Source: Rhodohalobacter sp. 614A
GTDB taxonomy: Bacteria; Bacteroidota; Rhodothermia; Balneolales; Balneolaceae
Reading direction: 5' to 3'
NCBI RefSeq assembly: GCF_021462415.1
Contig: NZ_JAKEDS010000003.1
Location: 400,743-464,742 of the forward strand
Length of the DNA: 64,000 nt
Of the stretch, positions 16,326 through 23,573 are shown in pieces; positions within the stretch are counted from its first letter, which is position 1; the number at the start of each line of letters is the position of its first letter. Below the pieces are notes generated by a model. That model saw only the letters and a list, made by a program, of their open reading frames with translations. It made no database searches and was not told where the DNA came from. The position numbers and the translations under genes were made by a program.

Positions 16326-16812
16326 TAAAACCAAAGTTGAATCAAAAGGAAAAGTCCTGATTATCGAGCGGATTTTTGAAGCCCCGCCCTCTTTAATGTT
16401 CGATATATGGACTGATTGCAAACACCTGAAACACTGGTGGGGACCCAAAGAGTGGCCCATGCATGAATGTGAAATGGATTTTCGTGAAGGAGGATCGTGG
16501 CTTTACTGTATGCGCGGCCCCAATGAAGGAGACGAAGCCTGGGGAAAATTCATCTATGATGAGATCCGGAAACCCCACAAAATCGTTTACCGGGATTACT
16601 TTACCGATAGTACCGGAACCATCAACGAAGAACTTCCCGGCTCAAAAACAGTTCTGGAATTTTTTGAACACAATGGCTTCACCCGGCAAGTGAGTGCCAC
16701 AGAATATGAATCTCCCGAAAGCCTCAAAACAGTATTGGATATGGGAATGATTGAAGGCATGAACAGCTCCATGGAGCGGTTGGATGAATACTTAGAAACC
16801 ATACAGGAGTGA
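16315..16812 (+). CDS. SRPBCC (AHSA1-type) protein
   Basis: The 165 residues contain VLIIERIFEAPPSLMFDIWTDCKHLKHWWGP, then CEMDFREGGSWLYCMRGP and the C-terminal GMIEGMNSSMERLDEYLE. This is the AHSA1 (Aha1 C-terminal-like) START-fold domain with a hydrophobic ligand cavity. The pattern WWGP plus REGG is typical of members controlled by adjacent ArsR genes. The ATG lies inside the end of arsR, which suggests coupling. Ligand unknown. Confidence 0.9.
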   Translation: MTTDKTKVESKGKVLIIERIFEAPPSLMFDIWTDCKHLKHWWGPKEWPMHECEMDFREGGSWLYCMRGPNEGDEAWGKFIYDEIRKPHKIVYRDYFTDSTGTINEELPGSKTVLEFFEHNGFTRQVSATEYESPESLKTVLDMGMIEGMNSSMERLDEYLETIQE

Positions 16813-16817
16813 CCAAG

Positions 16818-17276
16818 ATGACAACACAAGCAAAAGACCGAACCATACAAGTAAGCCGGCAATTTGATGCGCCTAAAGATTTAGTATATGACGCATTCAC
16901 AGCACCGGAAAAAATTGGACAGTGGTGGGGCCCCAATGGATTCACGACAACCACTAAAAGCATGGAATTCAAAGAAGGCGGAGAATGGATTTTTACCATG
17001 CACGGCCCCGACGGAACCGACTATCCCAACCGAATCACGTACACAAAAATCAATCGACCTGATTTAATTATGTACGATCATGCTGGAAACAGGCCGGATG
17101 AGGAAGTCCATTTTCATCAAACCATTACATTTGAAGAGGTTAATGGCCAAACAAAAGTTACTCTGAATCTACTATTTCCAACCCTTAAAGCTAAGGAAAA
17201 CGCCGCAGAGTTTGGAGCGATTGAGGGAGGTAAACAAACACTCGCACGTCTGGGTGAGTTTGTAAAAAATCAGTAA
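16818..17276 (+). CDS. SRPBCC (AHSA1-type) protein
   Basis: I chose the ATG at 16818, with AGGAG 8 bases before it; a GTG at 16809 would leave no room for the site. Its 152 residues show QVSRQFDAPKDLVYDAFTAPEKIGQWWGPNGF, MEFKEGGEWIFTMHGPDGTDY and GGKQTLARLGEFVKNQ. It is a close paralogue of the preceding gene and third in the arsR operon. The family binds lipophilic ligands in the START-like cavity. Confidence 0.9.
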   Translation: MTTQAKDRTIQVSRQFDAPKDLVYDAFTAPEKIGQWWGPNGFTTTTKSMEFKEGGEWIFTMHGPDGTDYPNRITYTKINRPDLIMYDHAGNRPDEEVHFHQTITFEEVNGQTKVTLNLLFPTLKAKENAAEFGAIEGGKQTLARLGEFVKNQ

Positions 17277-17522
17277 TGATAACCTTCAATTCGTCCCAGG
17301 TACGCTAAGTTATTTGTGAGAATGGTGGATCAGAACAGCTCAAACTGAAAAATTGAATGACCTTAGAAAAAATAAAATTTATTCGGCGGTTTATTCGGAG
17401 CCCGAGGCGTCGGGACCGAATAAAATTTAATCGGCCTGAATATTGGATTTGTTTGCCATAAACGAGTGTTTCAGCTATTATCTACGAATGTTGGTATCAA
17501 GATGTGTATCGCTAAATACAAG
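17277..17522. other. left flank of the integron cassette, no gene
   Basis: 245 bases without a credible coding frame. It holds the long hairpin at 17390-17424 and ends at the G of the cassette boundary (17522). Confidence 0.5.
17390..17424. terminator. strong hairpin, candidate terminator or insertion scar
   Basis: TTTATTCGG (17390-17398) pairs with CCGAATAAA (17416-17424), and inside it CCCGA pairs with TCGGG around a GGCG loop. That is a 14-bp interrupted stem. T-rich sequence follows, so it may terminate the SRPBCC operon. A second partial copy of the arm (AAATTTATTCGG) just upstream suggests a mobile-element remnant. Confidence 0.5.
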
Positions 17523-18546
17523 TTAGTGCTCTTAGAACTGAATAGAATGAGTGATAATGAAAAATACTTACCGAGAGCAAAAAATTTCCTAATTACAGCA
17601 TCGGTATTTGCTGGAATCGTATTCATCTTTTCTTTATTTGTTTTTTAAAAGGTGAGAATTTATCAAGTGAGCTTCTACCTAATACTGGTAAGTTTTCAGA
17701 GTACGGCACTTTTTTAGGTGGTGTTCTCCCAAGCATATTTAGCTTCTTCACATTTATATTGTTGTTATTTACCTACTACTACCAGAAAGGTGATTCAGAA
17801 GTAAACCAGGAGTTAAGCAGAGAGTCTTCGCTGACTATTAGAAAACAAAATTTCGAAGACACTTTTTTTAAAATGCTCAATAATCTAAATGAGCTATTAC
17901 AAACTACCTCAGGATCAATATACTTAACGCCTGAGTATACGATTCCAAATAACTCACCCTCAGGATTAGAATACTTTGGACAGCTTAGAACAGAATTTCT
18001 TAACTGGTATTTTCTCACTACTAACAATAATGATGCTCCTAGCCGCAAGATCTCACTTATTAAAATGGTTGGTCTTGAAAAGGAAGAAGAAGCTATTCTT
18101 AATGAGTTCAATAATTTTTATAGCAAATTTTTTCAGAAGCACCATGACCAACTCGGTCATTTATATAGATACATTCATAACGTATTAAAGTTTTAGAAAA
18201 TGCTCTAGAAGGCACTGAAATTGAACCATCTACTTATGTAAATATTTTACAATCACAACTCTCTGATTCATTTATTGCTTTACTTTATTTTAATGCAATA
18301 TCTGATTATTCACGTAACTCTGAAGATGAATTTGAATTCCGAAATAGATTAGATAAATATGAGTTTTTTTAAAATCTAAGAAATGACTCAATTGTTGATC
18401 CCTTCTACCTTTCTCTCTTTCCAAATACTAATTTTAGATATGCCTGAAGAAAATGCATCGAGCACTAACAAGCGTTTTAAGCGGACTCGAACGCGGTTCG
18501 GGTCTTTAATTTTAATCCCCAGGCTCGCCGCTTATTTGCCAAACCG
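17523..18546 (+). mobile_element. solitary integron-type gene cassette
   Basis: The right end is an attC-like site (18463-18552). The left end begins at G^TTAGTGC (17522/17523). Seven bases from the left end, TTAGTGC, are exactly complementary to GCACTAA in the attC R'' core, as expected when a cassette circle is joined at G^TT. The single gene starts 24 bases after the left boundary and ends 15 bases before the attC, the usual tight packing. No integrase and no second attC is present, so it looks like one cassette at a secondary G^TT site. Confidence 0.7.
17547..18447 (+). pseudogene. decayed putative phage abortive infection gene (AbiC-like)
   Basis: Joined across three lesions the frame gives about 300 residues. 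It has an N-terminal membrane helix, a second helix (YGTFLGGVLPSIFSFFTFILLL), the QNFEDTFFKMLNNLNELLQ segment, the diagnostic LGHLYRYIHNVLKF and QLSDSFIALLYFN. This is the order of the putAbiC family, thought to act in phage-induced abortive infection. Lesions: one base lost in the T-run at 17641-17646 (stop TAA at 17646), one lost at the T-run 18191-18194 (stop TAG at 18194), and an in-frame TAA near 18371 where the family context favours Lys. Intact pieces are 17547-17648 and 17648-18196. Non-functional unless frameshifted. Confidence 0.72.
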
Positions 18547-18552
18547 TTATAC
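18463..18552 (+). other. attC: attC-like recombination site
   Basis: R'' is CACTAAC at 18463-18469 and R' is GTTATAC at 18546-18552. The L boxes AAGCGG (18479-18484) and CCGCTT (18528-18533) are complementary, and TAAC is 9 bases from AAGCGG, as in classical attC sites such as those of aadA cassettes. The lower arm spacer is 12 bases, slightly longer than usual. The centre carries a smaller stem. The site is about 90 bp, within the normal attC range. Confidence 0.72.
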
Positions 18553-18715
18553 AAAGAAGAAACACTCCAGAATCTTCATCATTTTTCTTTCTAAAATTTC
18601 TGATTTTAGATGTAGCGATTAAGCTATTTCTCACCTTTTCCTCAGAGCGTTTCAAAATTTCCAGATCGTCCATTCGTTACCTATCTTAGTTTATCACTAA
18701 CAATTCTGCATAGTC
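18553..18715. other. right flank of cassette, no gene
   Basis: 163 bases between the attC-like site and the DUF433 gene, without a credible gene. It presumably holds the antitoxin promoter; no clear -35/-10 pair can be named. Confidence 0.35.
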
Positions 18716-18931
18716 ATGGCTAATTCAGATAAAACCATAGAACGACGAAAAGACATCCTCGGGGGAACCCCGGTATTCAAGGGAACACGAGTTCCGGTGA
18801 GTACTTTTTTCGAATACCTGGAAGCCGGCCATTCTATTCCTGAATTCCTGGGAGATTTCCCAACTGTTTCTAAAGAACAAGCCATTCAGGTTCTTGAATC
18901 ATTCAAAGATCAACTCCTTCAGCCACAATGA
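18716..18931 (+). CDS. DUF433 antitoxin-like protein
   Basis: The 71 residues start KTIERRKDILGGTPVFKGTRVPVSTFFEYLEAGHSIPEFLGDFPTVSKEQAIQVL. This is the DUF433 winged-helix domain (GGxPVFxGTRVPV signature), found as antitoxin partner of PIN-like DUF5615 toxins. The stop overlaps the next ATG (ATGA at 18928), the classic toxin-antitoxin arrangement. The partner is deleted (18928-19126), so the antitoxin is now orphaned, though intact. Confidence 0.88.
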   Translation: MANSDKTIERRKDILGGTPVFKGTRVPVSTFFEYLEAGHSIPEFLGDFPTVSKEQAIQVLESFKDQLLQPQ

Positions 18932-19126
18932 TTATCAGGATTTTGCCTGATGAGTGCCTTCCCAAAAAATTAAAATATCGTATTGAAGAACTCGATCCAG
19001 AGTTTGTCGTCAAAACCACTACTAAAAGCTGTGACAAATACCTATGAAGATTTGCTTCCCTTGATACAGAAATTGCCTGCAATTGTAAATAACCATAAGC
19101 CAGGTAAATTTGTCGAGATTGATTAA
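18928..19126 (+). pseudogene. DUF5615 (PIN-like) toxin with internal deletion
   Basis: The ATG at 18928 begins IIRILPDECLPKKLKYRIEELD, the usual N-terminal strand and helix of DUF5615, with the Asp of the DExLP motif. The frame stops at 19047 after 39 codons. In the +1 frame from about 19040, TYEDLLPLIQKLPAIVNNHKPGKFVEID then stops at 19126, which is the family C-terminus. About 40-50 central codons holding the remaining catalytic acidic residues are missing. The toxin is inactivated by deletion plus frameshift. Confidence 0.72.
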
Positions 19127-19230
19127 ATAAATGCAGACCCGTCCTGAACTCTTTTGATATACTATTTCCAATCTGTAATACTCCGATTATATTACTCTCT
19201 CAAATGGCTCCTCAACCCAATTCAAAAAAA

Positions 19231-19773
19231 ATGTCTAAACGATCTGTATTTATAGCCACCAGCCTCGATGGATTTATCGCGCGTGAAGATGGCGGAATTG
19301 ACTGGCTTCCCATTCCTGATACCGAATCTGAAGAAGGAGAAGATTACGGTTACAACGACTTCATCAAAAGTATTGACGCCCTGGTTATGGGACGGAACTC
19401 CTTCGAACTCGTTCTCAGTTTTGACGAATGGTACTATGGAGATATGCCGGTTTTTGTATTGACGAACCGTGGTGTAGAAATACCGGAGAAACTCAGCAAA
19501 ACAGTTTCTCAACTATCCGGAGAACCCAAAGAGATTGTGGAAAAGCTTGCAGAAAAAGGGTATCACAATTTGTACATAGACGGCGGCAAAACGATCCAGG
19601 GATTTCTGAATGCCGGGTTAATTGAAGAAATAACCATCACAACCATTCCGGTCTTGATCGGAACCGGCATCCCGCTCTTTGGCCCAACCAACCGGGATAT
19701 TCCCCTGAAACTGGTTGAATCTCATTCTTTTGCAGACCAACTCATTCAAACCCGCTACATTGTCCAGGAGTAA
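19231..19773 (+). CDS. dihydrofolate reductase family protein
   Basis: I chose the ATG at 19231 (180 residues) because it yields the family start SVFIATSLDGFIAREDGGIDWL; an earlier ATG at 19204 adds nine residues. NLYIDGGKTIQGFLNAGLIEEITITTIPVLIGTGIPLFG is the NADPH-binding and dimer region. It is more similar to YwjB/YyaP-like members than the copy at 9281. Reaction unknown. Confidence 0.88.
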   Translation: MSKRSVFIATSLDGFIAREDGGIDWLPIPDTESEEGEDYGYNDFIKSIDALVMGRNSFELVLSFDEWYYGDMPVFVLTNRGVEIPEKLSKTVSQLSGEPKEIVEKLAEKGYHNLYIDGGKTIQGFLNAGLIEEITITTIPVLIGTGIPLFGPTNRDIPLKLVESHSFADQLIQTRYIVQE

Positions 19774-19853
19774 AAGATATTTTGCAGGATTTGTGAAGAG
19801 TTCAGGATAGAAATCCTGATGTAAATTTTAAAATGTGCCCTTAATTATCTGAT

Positions 19854-20339
19854 ATGCTGAAAATCCATAAAATTAATCGTCGCACCTACCCGAATTTCGT
19901 ACATCATTTATACTCTGTTCTTTTTGAAGCCGGTATAACACCTCACTCTTTTTCAGATTCTTCGGATGATGAAAACAGAAAAGAATGGCGGTTGCCTTCC
20001 GATGTTATTCTCAAAGATAAAGTCGGAAAGGTGATTATCTACATCGAGCAGCACCTGACAGAAGATTTGAGTTTGAATAAACTGGCTGATGAAATTGAAC
20101 TCAGTAAATATCAGCTTATTCGTGGATTTCAAAAAGAAGAAGGGACGACCCCGTGGAAATTCCTGGTTCATAAACGAATTGAAAACGTTAAAAAATTACT
20201 GGAAGATGGAATGTCACCCGGACAGGCAGCTGTGGAATCCGGGTTCTACGACCAAAGCCATATGAATAAAGCTTTTCGCGAGGCGACCGGGCAAACGCCG
20301 AAGGAATATCAGGAGAAGAATTTTAAAAATAAAAACTGA
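19854..20339 (+). CDS. short AraC-family regulator
   Basis: The 161 residues have an N-terminal part of 60 residues without a recognisable sensor, then the AraC double HTH: VIIYIEQHLTEDLSLNKLADEIELSKYQLIRGFQKEEGTTPWKFLVHKRI and VESGFYDQSHMNKAFREATGQTPKEYQ. The short N-terminal stub (IHKINRRTYPNFVHHLYSV) may be a residual effector domain. Lone DNA-binding AraC proteins of this size (MarA/SoxS-like) are active by abundance rather than by ligand. Heptamer repeats directly follow the stop. Confidence 0.85.
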   Translation: MLKIHKINRRTYPNFVHHLYSVLFEAGITPHSFSDSSDDENRKEWRLPSDVILKDKVGKVIIYIEQHLTEDLSLNKLADEIELSKYQLIRGFQKEEGTTPWKFLVHKRIENVKKLLEDGMSPGQAAVESGFYDQSHMNKAFREATGQTPKEYQEKNFKNKN

Positions 20340-20340
20340 T

Positions 20341-20378
20341 CAGGTAGCAGGTAGCAGGTAGCAGGTAGCAGGTAGCAG
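20341..20378. repeat. tandem heptamer (CAGGTAG), five copies
   Basis: Five perfect copies from 20341 to 20375 plus CAG, starting 2 bases after the AraC stop codon. A looser heptad set (ACTGATC, ACTGTTA, ACTGCAA, TTCTGCA) follows at 20430-20457 before the ClpP gene. Confidence 0.93.
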
Positions 20379-20527
20379 AGGTTTTAAAAGACAATGTTAG
20401 CTATCAACTTTTTTGATTGTTTATTTGTAACTGATCACTGTTAACTGCAATTCTGCAATATTTTACAATCATCTGCTTTTCATAGATTCTACATTCAGTT
20501 TTTCTTCAATCTAAAAGAAGCTGAATT

Positions 20528-21097
20528 ATGGAAAACAATAAACGTCTCTCCTTTCAATTTACAGTTGCCGATCGTCTTTTCCGGTCGAGGATTTTGATGA
20601 TCAATGGAGAAATTACACAGGAGCTGGTTGGCAACATTAGTTCACAATTGCTGGCACTCGCTTCAATATCAAATGATCCGATCACCCTTTTTATTCATTC
20701 CCAGGGTGGACATGTGGAGTCCGGTGATTCCATTCACGACATCATCCGTTTTATCGACGCAAAGGTTCGAATTGTTGGCAATGGCTGGGTGGCCAGCGCC
20801 GGAGCCTTGATTTACGTATCCGTTCCTCAAAAAGATCGTTACTGCCTGCCAAATACCCGATTCTTATTGCATCAACCGGCAGGCGGTGTTCGGGGAAGTG
20901 GAAGTGATATCGCCATTGAAGCCGAAGAGATTGTGAAAATGAGACGACGGCTCAACGAAATATTTGCAAATGGAACCGGCCAACCACTCGATAAAATTGA
21001 ACGGGATACCCAACGAAATTTCTGGCTGACTGCAACCGAAGCGAAGGATTACGGACTTGTCGGAACGATCATCGAAAAAATATCAGACATAAAATAA
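20528..21097 (+). CDS. ClpP-family serine protease, non-canonical
   Basis: The 189 residues follow the ClpP order: DPITLFIHSQGG (oxyanion strand), GNGWVASAGALIY with Ser90, LPNTRFLLHQPAGG with His115, then IERDTQRNFWLTATEAKDYGLVG. The S-to-H spacing (25) equals that of E. coli ClpP. By my alignment the residue at the catalytic Asp position (E. coli Asp171) is Asn164. The gene is not next to clpX or tig, so this is a secondary ClpP-like protein. It may form tetradecamers with a canonical ClpP or act on membrane or other substrates; activity is uncertain. Confidence 0.85.
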   Translation: MENNKRLSFQFTVADRLFRSRILMINGEITQELVGNISSQLLALASISNDPITLFIHSQGGHVESGDSIHDIIRFIDAKVRIVGNGWVASAGALIYVSVPQKDRYCLPNTRFLLHQPAGGVRGSGSDIAIEAEEIVKMRRRLNEIFANGTGQPLDKIERDTQRNFWLTATEAKDYGLVGTIIEKISDIK

Positions 21098-21313
21098 TAG
21101 GATTACATAATTGTATAAACCACTGTTTTTATTACGGTATACAAAAATAAGATAAGATTGTAAGAAACATGATTTTCATTTCAGAGTTAACGGATTATCA
21201 ACAGTTGTTTTCATAAACCTGAAGATTGATGTGCTTATCAGTACACTTTTCATCAACTGAAAACAGACGTTTACAATCATCTATACCTAATCATCAACTA
21301 ATTTGGTGTTGTT
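21098..21313. other. intergenic 216 bases, promoter region of DUF3224 gene
   Basis: AT-rich, without coding frames. No clear promoter boxes are recognised. Confidence 0.3.
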
Positions 21314-21715
21314 ATGAGTTCTCAAATTGAATGTACTTTTAAAATTGAAAGCTGGGATGAAACTGAATTCTCAAAATCTAAAGAGGGCCCGCAACTCCAC
21401 CGAGCCAGCGTTACACAATCGTACTCAGGCGCACTTGAGGCTTCGAGTACCATTGAATATTTGATGACAACATTCCGAAATGATTTCAGTAAGTTTGTTG
21501 GCTTTGAAGAAATTATTGGAGAACTTGAAGGCAAATCAGGTAGCTTTATTTTGAATCATACCGGAACGCATGAAGATGGCGAAGCCAAATCCACATTTGA
21601 AATCATTCCGCACTCCGGAACCGGCGAGCTGGAAGGCATTTCCGGAAAGGGACATTACGAAGCTACTGATGATCAAACAATCTTTAAATTGCTCTATGAA
21701 TTTACTGAGAGCTAA
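21314..21715 (+). CDS. DUF3224 protein
   Basis: The 133 residues contain FKIESWDETEFSKSKEGPQLHRASVTQSYSGALEASSTIEYLM and GSGELEGISGKGHYEA-like strands (here GTGELEGISGKGHYEA). This is the allene-oxide-cyclase-like barrel of DUF3224, a small lipocalin-type fold common in soil and marine bacteria. No function is established. It is 14 bases upstream of the YdeI-like gene, so co-transcription is likely. Confidence 0.85.
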   Translation: MSSQIECTFKIESWDETEFSKSKEGPQLHRASVTQSYSGALEASSTIEYLMTTFRNDFSKFVGFEEIIGELEGKSGSFILNHTGTHEDGEAKSTFEIIPHSGTGELEGISGKGHYEATDDQTIFKLLYEFTES

Positions 21716-21729
21716 TTCCTCTCCAAAAT

Positions 21730-22305
21730 ATGCCTGATGATATCCTCTTTTTTGAATCTCCGGACCTCTTTCGGAACTGGCTGGAGGATAACCACGATAA
21801 AGCAGATGCACAATGGATTGGCTACTATAAAGTAGCAACCGGAAAACCCAGCATTCAATGGGAAGAGTCTGTACGTGAAGCACTCTGTTTTGGCTGGATT
21901 GACGGCCTTCGAAAATCAATTGATGAAGAAAGCTACAAAATCCGTTTTACTCCCCGAAGACCGAAGAGTCTCTGGAGTGCTAAAAACATTCAGATGATGA
22001 AAGAACTGGTCGAACAGGGAAAAATGATGAAGCCCGGCTTGAAAGTCTATGAAAAACGAGACAAAAAAAGTTCGAGGCAAGCCTCTTATGAAAGTGAGGA
22101 TTTCGAACTAAAGAAAGAGTATGAGGATAAAATCCGGCAAAACAAAGAAGCATGGACATTCTTCGAAGAACTTGCTCCCAGCTATACACGAATATCCATC
22201 CATTGGGTGATGAGTGCCAAACGTGAAGATACCCGCCAAAGACGACTCAGGATCCTGATTGAGTCTTGTGAAAATCAACAGAAAATTCCGCTCTTTCAGA
22301 GTTAG
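21730..22305 (+). CDS. YdeI/OmpD-associated-family protein
   Basis: The 191 residues contain LEDNHDKADAQWIGYYKVATGKPSIQWEESVREALCFGWIDGLRKSIDEESYKIRFTPRRPKSLWSAKN. That block is diagnostic of YdeI, a bacterial stress-protection protein family (E. coli and Salmonella YdeI are linked to peptide and oxidative resistance). The C-terminal part is basic (RQRRLRILIESC). Probably co-transcribed with DUF3224. Confidence 0.88.
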   Translation: MPDDILFFESPDLFRNWLEDNHDKADAQWIGYYKVATGKPSIQWEESVREALCFGWIDGLRKSIDEESYKIRFTPRRPKSLWSAKNIQMMKELVEQGKMMKPGLKVYEKRDKKSSRQASYESEDFELKKEYEDKIRQNKEAWTFFEELAPSYTRISIHWVMSAKREDTRQRRLRILIESCENQQKIPLFQS

Positions 22306-22359
22306 ATCATATTCTGAACTTATTTTTTAAAGAACTCAGAATTCGGTTTATTCTTCATT

Positions 22360-22974
22360 ATGAATAAACCCGAGAAAGAAATTCACCATTTTTTTATTGA
22401 AACGGCAAAAGAGTTGCACCCGAACCTGGCCAATGCCATAACAACCGTTGGTGTTCAGGAATTACCGGTTGAAAATTCGGAACCTCTAGCCCATCGCTTA
22501 TGCAGATCGGTTGCGCAACAACAACTTTCCGTTAAAGCTGCGCGAACTATTTGGGGCCGCGTACTTGAAGCAGCCAACGAAACTCCACTGACCGATTTTT
22601 TCCACGACCAAAATGTGGAATTGCTGCATACCTGCGGATTATCCAAAGCGAAAACCCGGGCCATCTGTGGCATCGCTGAAGTCTCTCGAAACGGGGGGCT
22701 TGAGGCCTGCGAATTGAAATTTATGGATTATAAAAGCAGGACAGATCGTCTTACATCTCTCTGGGGCGTAGGCCGTTGGACGGCAGATATGATTTCCATT
22801 TTCTATTTCGGCGATGAAGATATCTGGCCTGATGGCGATCTCGCCGCAAGAAAAACACTGGAAAAGCTTACCAGCCGTCGACGAAAAACGATTCGAACGG
22901 CTGAACGTTTTGCACCATACCGATCATATCTTGCACTCTACATGTGGAAATATCAAGACACCATTCCCGATTAA
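22360..22974 (+). CDS. AlkA-type DNA-3-methyladenine glycosylase
   Basis: The 204 residues show the helix-hairpin-helix-GPD fold: RSVAQQQLSVKAARTIWGR, a hairpin region (TCGLSKAKTRAICGIAE), LWGVGRWTADMISIFYFGDEDIWPDGDLAARK. The Asp at 160 in DGD is the family's catalytic acid. It excises alkylated bases (3-methyladenine, 3- and 7-methylguanine) in the cytosol. Unlike E. coli AlkA it lacks the N-terminal domain. A separate Ada gene lies at 28869. Confidence 0.9.
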   Translation: MNKPEKEIHHFFIETAKELHPNLANAITTVGVQELPVENSEPLAHRLCRSVAQQQLSVKAARTIWGRVLEAANETPLTDFFHDQNVELLHTCGLSKAKTRAICGIAEVSRNGGLEACELKFMDYKSRTDRLTSLWGVGRWTADMISIFYFGDEDIWPDGDLAARKTLEKLTSRRRKTIRTAERFAPYRSYLALYMWKYQDTIPD

Positions 22975-23003
22975 AAAAATCAGATTAATCACGTTAAAAG
23001 CAC

Positions 23004-23546
23004 ATGACTACATATATCGCACTGTTACGGGCCATTAACGTTGGCGGCTATCGAAAAATCAAGATGCAGGATCTTCGCGAGATGTTGAAAAAGATGGGAT
23101 TCACGAGTATTCAAACCTACATCCAAAGCGGAAATGTAATTTTTGATTCTGAAGAAACGGATGCCCGCAACTTAAGCAAATCCATCGAGGAGCAGATTTT
23201 GTCGGATTTCGGCCATGACGTGCCCGTTATGATTCGAACCAGAGAGCAACTGAAAAACCTGATTGAGAAGAATCCGTTTGATGGTCAGGATGAAGATCCG
23301 TTTATGCTTTACGTTACTTTTTTTCTTGAACCGCCATCGGAGAATAAGCAACAAGAACTGGCAGCATTGACCAGCGATATCGAAAGATTTGAGTTTTTAA
23401 ATGGCGAACTTTTCAGCCTGATTGATAAAAAAACGGATCAAAAGGTAAATTTTTCAAACGCATTTGTTGAAAAAATAATTGGCATTCCGGGCACCGGCCG
23501 AAACTGGAGAAGCGTGAACCGGATTTATGAAATGGCTGCGGATTAG
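23004..23546 (+). CDS. DUF1697 protein
   Basis: The 180 residues start MTTYIALLRAINVGGYRKIKMQDLREMLKKMGFTSIQTYIQSGNVIFDS, the complete DUF1697 signature. Then PVMIRTREQLKNLIEKNPF and the C-terminal GTGRNWRSVNRIYEM. The family has a ferredoxin-like module and unknown function. It starts 29 bases after the AlkA gene and converges with the TonB receptor gene, with 27 bases and no obvious terminator between. Confidence 0.88.
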   Translation: MTTYIALLRAINVGGYRKIKMQDLREMLKKMGFTSIQTYIQSGNVIFDSEETDARNLSKSIEEQILSDFGHDVPVMIRTREQLKNLIEKNPFDGQDEDPFMLYVTFFLEPPSENKQQELAALTSDIERFEFLNGELFSLIDKKTDQKVNFSNAFVEKIIGIPGTGRNWRSVNRIYEMAAD

Positions 23547-23573
23547 CTTCTCTGAACGAGAAAGAGATAAATT

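Noticed and set aside
17640-17650. Programmed -1 frameshift in the AbiC-like gene
   Set aside because: The T-run could slip, but a second, similar shift and a nonsense codon follow, which fits decay better than a programmed event.
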